Shown piece after piece: positions 5,607 to 9,401 of a stretch of 9,401 nucleotides of DNA; position 1 is the first letter of the stretch; each line of letters opens with the position of its first letter. The position numbers and the translations under genes are program-made. The stretch spans positions 1 through 9,401 of the forward strand of contig CAYYFL010000029.1 in the NCBI GenBank assembly GCA_964471325.1. The letters run 5' to 3'. This stretch comes from Velamenicoccus sp964471325 (GTDB lineage Bacteria; Omnitrophota; Gorgyraeia; Velamenicoccales; Velamenicoccaceae). The notes under the pieces were generated by a model. That model was not told the DNA's origin. It did not search any database and saw only the letters and a program-made list of their open reading frames with translations.

Positions 5607-5870
5607 TTGGCTATCGGTTGGGACAACGCCACACAGGAAAAATTCAAGGTCTTGATCGGCAAGATGCCGGTTTTCATGCGTCCTGTCGCCGAGAAGACGA
5701 TCACCCAGAAGGCAGAAAACCTTGTACGGAAGGACAACCGTTCCGAAATCAGCGAGAGAGATATGGTGGATGCTTTTTTTGCCGAAACGCCTTTCGGTTT
5801 CCAGGGGCTTATGAAGAACGATCTCTTGTCGGTCGGCATCGACTATACGAAATATGGTTATGAGAAGTAG
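5607..5870 (+). CDS. PCP_red-like small protein
   Basis: This 87-residue protein has a TTG start, chosen because AGGAGG (5596-5601) lies five bases upstream. Residues 5-57 fit the PCP_red domain (Pfam PF08369), the C-terminal piece of light-independent protochlorophyllide reductase subunit B. The pattern is an early Trp5, KMPVFMRP (19-26), a helix with Glu37, then SEISERDMVDAF (46-57). The tail is rich in Gly and aromatic residues (FGFQGLMKNDL, GIDYTKYGY). Stand-alone PCP_red proteins occur in many non-photosynthetic bacteria and have no established function; no chlorophyll genes are seen here. It has its own promoter and shares a 32-base gap with the transporter downstream, so the two are probably cotranscribed. 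Confidence 0.62.
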   Translation: MAIGWDNATQEKFKVLIGKMPVFMRPVAEKTITQKAENLVRKDNRSEISERDMVDAFFAETPFGFQGLMKNDLLSVGIDYTKYGYEK

Positions 5871-5902
5871 GATGTGAGCAGCCTTTTGGCCGGGGTCAAG
5901 CC

Positions 5903-7072
5903 ATGGACAGAAAAGCCGCGATGCGTTTTATCCTGATGATGGGGTTGGTGAGCCTCTTCGGCGACATCTCCTATGAGGGCGCCCGGGCCATGACGGGGCC
6001 GTATCTGGCTTTTCTGGGCGCTTCCGCGGTCACGGTCGGTTTTGTCTCGGGGCTCGGAGAGTTTTTGGGATACGGTCTGCGGCTTGTTTCGGGCGTAGCC
6101 GCAGACAAAACGCACGCCTATTGGCCGCTTACTTTTCTGGGTTACGGCCTCATCCTGGCGATCCCTTGCTTGGCTTTTACAGGTAATTGGCAGGTTGCGG
6201 CGTTATTCATTATCCTGGAGCGCGCGGGGAAAGCCGTCCGTTCTCCGGCGAGAGATGCGCTTCTGTCTTATGCGACAAAGCAGGTAGGCAGGGGATGGGG
6301 GTTTGCGGTCCATGAGGCCATGGACCAGATCGGCGCGGTCGCAGGGCCTTTGATCTTTGCCGCCGTTCTCTTCTGGAAAAACAATTTCCGCCTTGGATTC
6401 GGCGTCCTCTTCATTCCTTCCCTGCTGACCATTTTGTCTTTGGTGTTTGCCAAGTCCCAGGGGCGGGCGCCCGAGGATTTCGAGACGCCGCGGGACCCGC
6501 AGCCACAGCCGGCACAGGAGTCAACGTTCGCACCTGCTTATGGACATTATGCGGCTTTCAGTTGTTTGTGCGTGGCGGGTCTCGTGAATTTCCAAATAAT
6601 TTCTTATCACTGGAAAGTCCATGCCTTGCTGCTGGACGCCTGGATTCCGCTCGTCTATGCATTGACGATGGCCATGGATGGAGTGGCGGCCCTTGCCGTC
6701 GGCAAAGCCTACGACCGCTGGGGCTTCAAGACTCTCGGATTGATTCCCGTCGTGACCCTGCTTGTGCCGTTCTTTGTCTTCCTGCCGTCATCTGCCGCTT
6801 CTGCCGTTGTTGTTGCCGTTCTCTGGGGTATTGTGATGGGCATGCACGAGACCATTATGCGGGCGGCGATCGCCGATCTGACGCATATTCAGAAGAGGGG
6901 GTTCGGCTACGGATTTTTTAATACCATTTACGGCGGCGCATGGTTTCTGGGCAGCTTTACCGTAGGCGCGCTGTATGGACTGCACATACGTTTTGTACTT
7001 TTGTTTGTCGTCGTCTTGGAGTTGGCCGCCTTTGCCGTATTCTGGATGTTTCTCAGGCGCACCCCAAGGTGA
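5903..7072 (+). CDS. Major facilitator superfamily transporter
   Basis: This inner-membrane transporter has 389 residues and about twelve hydrophobic segments in two halves, joined by a polar, Pro-rich loop (about 184-214). The MFS motif A appears in each half: GVAADKTHAYW (64-74) and GKAYDRWGF (267-275). The first half also has ISYEGARAMTGPY (22-34), ERAGKAVRSPARDAL (106-120) and HEAMDQIGAVAGPL (137-150). These mark a recognisable MFS subgroup whose substrate I cannot name. The ATG at 5903 has only a weak upstream GGGG; Met7 is an alternative. It is probably cotranscribed with the PCP_red-like gene. No clear terminator follows before the rex promoter. Confidence 0.88.
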   Translation: MDRKAAMRFILMMGLVSLFGDISYEGARAMTGPYLAFLGASAVTVGFVSGLGEFLGYGLRLVSGVAADKTHAYWPLTFLGYGLILAIPCLAFTGNWQVAALFIILERAGKAVRSPARDALLSYATKQVGRGWGFAVHEAMDQIGAVAGPLIFAAVLFWKNNFRLGFGVLFIPSLLTILSLVFAKSQGRAPEDFETPRDPQPQPAQESTFAPAYGHYAAFSCLCVAGLVNFQIISYHWKVHALLLDAWIPLVYALTMAMDGVAALAVGKAYDRWGFKTLGLIPVVTLLVPFFVFLPSSAASAVVVAVLWGIVMGMHETIMRAAIADLTHIQKRGFGYGFFNTIYGGAWFLGSFTVGALYGLHIRFVLLFVVVLELAAFAVFWMFLRRTPR

Positions 7073-7123
7073 TTCGATCTCCCCAGGAATTTCCGCACCC
7101 TCCATTAAGCTCCTCTCTTTTTA

Positions 7124-7141
7124 TAGTGAAAAAAATCACAA
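7124..7141. promoter_or_regulatory. Rex-type operator, upstream
   Basis: TAGTGA (7124-7129), six A, then TCACAA (7136-7141). This matches the Rex consensus TTGTGA-N6-TCACAA at 11 of 12 defined positions. It ends seven bases before the -35 box of the rex promoter. Confidence 0.72.
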
Positions 7142-7148
7142 AACTAAC

Positions 7149-7176
7149 TTGACATGGTCTCCATTTGTGTTATATT
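7149..7176 (+). promoter_or_regulatory. rex promoter, sigma70-type with extended -10
   Basis: TTGACA (7149-7154) is followed by 16 bases and TATATT (7171-7176). TG at 7168-7169 gives an extended -10. Transcription would begin at about 7183-7188, at the edge of the downstream operator. Confidence 0.75.
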
Positions 7177-7187
7177 TGTATTGATTA

Positions 7188-7205
7188 TTGTGATTTTTTG
7201 AACAA
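7188..7205. promoter_or_regulatory. Rex-type operator, downstream (one strong half)
   Basis: TTGTGATTTTTTGAACAA has a perfect left half-site TTGTGA and a degenerate right half GAACAA (4 of 6 against TCACAA). It covers the expected transcription start. Its centre is 64 bases from the centre of the upstream operator, close to six helical turns. From 7206 to 7284 is the rex leader, with no further site I can name. Confidence 0.55.
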
Positions 7206-7284
7206 TATTCTTTCCTTTTTATAAGGCATCCCGAACAAAGGTTCTTGCTCAGGCATCTGAAGAACGTAACCATCGAGGATACTT

Positions 7285-7941
7285 GTGGTAAACAAAAAAT
7301 GCATTATCCGTCTTTTAAGGTATAAGAATGCCCTCCACAGACTGAACAGTCTGGGGTTTGTGAAGGTATTTTCCGACAATCTGGCGGATGCGGTGGGCGT
7401 GACCGCTTCCCAGGTGCGCAAGGATTTTTCCCTTTTCGGCATCTGCGGCAATAAGCGCGGCGGATATCAGATCGAAGCCCTGCTGGATAAGCTCAATCGT
7501 ATCCTCGGTAAGAACGAACAGCAGAAAGTGGTGATCGTTGGAGGGGGAAACATCGGCGCCGCGCTGATGAAGTATAAAGGTTTTGAGAAGGAGGGTGTCA
7601 AGATCGCCGCCTGTTTCGACATCGACCCGGCGAAATACAACCACAGGGAAGGGGACATCCCTGTCTTGCCTTTGGAACAACTCAAGGATTTTGTGCGCCA
7701 GCACCATATCAGGATCGGCGTGATCGCCGTGCCGGATATTGCGGCCCAGCAGGTCTTAGACCTGATGCTTGCGGCCGGGATCAAAGGGGTCTTGAACTTT
7801 GCACCGATACGCTTGAGGGCGGCCAGCGATTGTGTCATCAACAACGTCAACCTGGTCCTCGAGCTTGAAACCGTGATCTATTTCATCATCAACGGACTGG
7901 AAAAATCCATTGCCGAGATCCATGAAGAGCAGAAATCTTAA
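7285..7941 (+). CDS. rex: Redox-sensing transcriptional repressor Rex
   Basis: Rex senses the NADH/NAD+ ratio and represses fermentative and respiratory genes when NADH is low. The protein has 218 residues, normal for the family. The N-terminal winged helix (about 1-75) contains the signature ASQVRKDFSLFG (41-52) and GYQIEALL. The Rossmann part follows with VVIVGGGNIG (82-91), the GxGxxG dinucleotide motif. Acidic FDIDP (111-115), GVIAVPDIAAQ and GVLNFAP come next, then a C-terminal helix NLVLELETVIYFI of the domain-swapped dimer. The GTG at 7285 is preceded by GAGGA (7275-7279). Two Rex-type operators flank its own promoter, so it is probably autoregulated. The kinase gene overlaps its stop codon. 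Confidence 0.95.
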   Translation: MVNKKCIIRLLRYKNALHRLNSLGFVKVFSDNLADAVGVTASQVRKDFSLFGICGNKRGGYQIEALLDKLNRILGKNEQQKVVIVGGGNIGAALMKYKGFEKEGVKIAACFDIDPAKYNHREGDIPVLPLEQLKDFVRQHHIRIGVIAVPDIAAQQVLDLMLAAGIKGVLNFAPIRLRAASDCVINNVNLVLELETVIYFIINGLEKSIAEIHEEQKS

Positions 7942-9401
7942 GACCAATATCATCCTGTCTTTTTTCGCCGTCATCTGCGTGGTGGTGGTGTCGGTCGCCA
8001 TCCTGGGGTATTACATCATCAACAGCAACGTCATCCAGCGGGCGCAGAGGCAGATCAAAAACGACCTGAAGGTCGCGCGATGGGCCTATAATACGGAGAT
8101 CGACAGGATCCGTCTGGCCTTTAATCTCGTCGGGCCGTCCAACGATATGGATAAGCTTAAAGACCAGATCGGCCTGGATTATATCTCGGTCGTGGACAAA
8201 AATGATTTGCCGAACATCAGAAGCGAGGTTGTCCGCGCGGCCTTTGAAGGCAAGGCGCTGGCCGCCACGCGCATCATCGGTCCTGAAGAGCTTAAAGAGA
8301 TGGGCCGGTCGCTTTACCGGAAGTCGGTGATCGAGATCAAGCCGACACCGAAAGCAAGGCCCACAGAACGCAAGATATTGGACAGCGCTATGGCGGCAGG
8401 GTATGCCAAGCCGCTCTTCGATAATGCCGGCCACGTGCGGGCCGTCATGTATGGCGGCAAGATCATCAACAGGGATTCGGAGCTGGTGGACAAGATCCGC
8501 AGCTTCGTTTTTGAGAACAAGATGTATGAAGGCCGGCCGACGGGGACGGTGACGATTTTTTTGGATGATGTCAGGATTGCGACGAACGTCCTGGACAAGA
8601 ACGGCGAGCGCGCTATCGGCACGAGGGTTTCTGCTACCGTTTACAAGAAGGTGGTCGAGGAAGGCCAGACGTTTTTGGACCGCGCTTTTGTCGTTACCGA
8701 CTGGTATCTCACGGCTTATGAGCCTATCCGCAACATCGAAGGCAGGGTGATCGGCATCCTGTATGTCGGCATCCTGGAGAAACCTTTTGTGGACATGCGC
8801 CGCAACGTTTTCTTGGTATTTTTGGGCATTGTGGTCCTTGCGTCGTTATTGGCCGTCATCCTGGGTCTCGTTTTGGCCCAAGGCATGGCGCGGCCTCTCA
8901 CCAGACTCCTGGAAGCCGCAGGCCGTTTTTCTAGGGGGGATCTTTCCTACAGGATCGGGATGTTCAACAGCCGCATGCGCGAGATCGATGTCCTGGCCGG
9001 GGCCTTCAACGACATGGCGGCAAAGATCGACGAGCGCGAAAAGAAGCTTGAGGCGCTCAATAAAGAGCTGGCGGCATTGAACAAGAGTTATCTGGACCTC
9101 GTCGGCTTTGTGTCGCATGAGCTCAAGGGTATCCTGTCGTCGACGATCATGAATGCCTATACGGTCCGTGACGGGTTTTTGGGGATGGTGAACTTCAAGC
9201 AGCGCAAAGCCCTGGATTCGATCGCGCGCAATCTCGATTATCTGGAGGCGACCGTCAAGAATTTCCTGAATTTAAGCCGTCTGGAGAAAGGCGAGCTCAC
9301 CGTCAGCAAATCCGAGGTCTTGTTGAAGGAAAACATCGTCGATCCTTCCCTGGAAGCCTTCAGCCGGCAGGCGACGGACAAAGAGATGCAGGCGGTCGAC
9401 G
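7922..9401 (+). CDS. Membrane sensor histidine kinase (3' end outside window)
   Basis: The frame is open from the ATG at 7922 to the window edge, giving at least 493 residues. The start overlaps the last 20 bases of rex, implying translational coupling. A membrane segment (about residues 8-28) is followed by a periplasmic domain of about 260 residues. Its late part (GTRVSATVYKKV, WYLTAYEPIRN, GRVIGILYVGI) resembles the Cache_3-Cache_2 / single-Cache sensor group. A second membrane segment (296-318) leads to a HAMP domain (about 320-372, with ARPL and EIDVLAGAFNDMAAKI), a short coiled coil, and a HisKA dimerisation domain. The phospho-acceptor is His399 in FVSHELKG. The usual Pro five residues after His is Ile404. 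The ATPase domain is mostly beyond the window. The ligand and response regulator are unknown. Confidence 0.88.
   Translation, partial: MKSRNLKTNIILSFFAVICVVVVSVAILGYYIINSNVIQRAQRQIKNDLKVARWAYNTEIDRIRLAFNLVGPSNDMDKLKDQIGLDYISVVDKNDLPNIRSEVVRAAFEGKALAATRIIGPEELKEMGRSLYRKSVIEIKPTPKARPTERKILDSAMAAGYAKPLFDNAGHVRAVMYGGKIINRDSELVDKIRSFVFENKMYEGRPTGTVTIFLDDVRIATNVLDKNGERAIGTRVSATVYKKVVEEGQTFLDRAFVVTDWYLTAYEPIRNIEGRVIGILYVGILEKPFVDMRRNVFLVFLGIVVLASLLAVILGLVLAQGMARPLTRLLEAAGRFSRGDLSYRIGMFNSRMREIDVLAGAFNDMAAKIDEREKKLEALNKELAALNKSYLDLVGFVSHELKGILSSTIMNAYTVRDGFLGMVNFKQRKALDSIARNLDYLEATVKNFLNLSRLEKGELTVSKSEVLLKENIVDPSLEAFSRQATDKEMQAVD

Noticed and set aside
5474..5839. 121-residue - strand frame over the PCP_red-like gene
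   Set aside because: Its end is encoded by the GC-rich palindrome (PRPRPWPKARARAGAGA) and it opposes a gene with promoter and ribosome-binding site.
7073..7123. Terminator between the MFS gene and rex
   Set aside because: There is a short T run near 7117-7122 but no stable hairpin before it.

Overview
The window reads as a chromosomal segment of an uncultured diderm (Gram-negative type) bacterium. An outer-membrane beta-barrel with a signal peptide shows the diderm envelope. The mixture of a stand-alone PCP_red-type protein, multiple PII/Amt cassettes and many short palindromic repeats between genes is reminiscent of Omnitrophota or neighbouring candidate phyla. That placement is inference only. 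There are no rRNA or tRNA genes, no transposase and no CRISPR array. All supported genes are on the + strand.

Positions 1-381 hold no gene: a structured palindromic element (6-117), a strong Rho-independent terminator (161-207) and two further palindromes. Then follow a putative outer-membrane porin of the TorF type (382-1161), a first ammonium transporter with a signal peptide (1221-2597), a first PII signal protein (2663-3001) and a 58-residue helix-turn-helix protein (3034-3210). Positions 3211-3674 are a 464-base leader packed with hairpins and a degenerate direct duplication. A second, E. coli AmtB-like transporter (3675-4901) and a second PII protein (4938-5279) come next and end at a clear terminator (5306-5342). 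This is a dedicated ammonium uptake locus: porin in the outer membrane, two Amt channels in the inner membrane, and a PII plug for each. Both PII proteins keep the ATP and 2-oxoglutarate residues and Arg47 of the T-loop, but neither has Tyr51, the usual uridylylation site.

Positions 5343-5550 hold three palindromic elements. A sigma70-type promoter (5556-5584) follows, driving an 87-residue PCP_red-like protein (TTG start, 5607-5870) and a major facilitator transporter (5903-7072).

The last unit begins with a promoter (7149-7176) flanked by two Rex-type operators (7124-7141 and 7188-7205). It encodes the NADH/NAD+-sensing repressor Rex (7285-7941) and a membrane sensor histidine kinase (from 7922, running off the right edge) that overlaps the rex stop by 20 bases. 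This looks like an autoregulated redox unit feeding a two-component system. I found no certain new system. The most unusual parts are the two Tyr51-less PII proteins, the repeat-built leader of the second amt gene, and the Rex/kinase unit.
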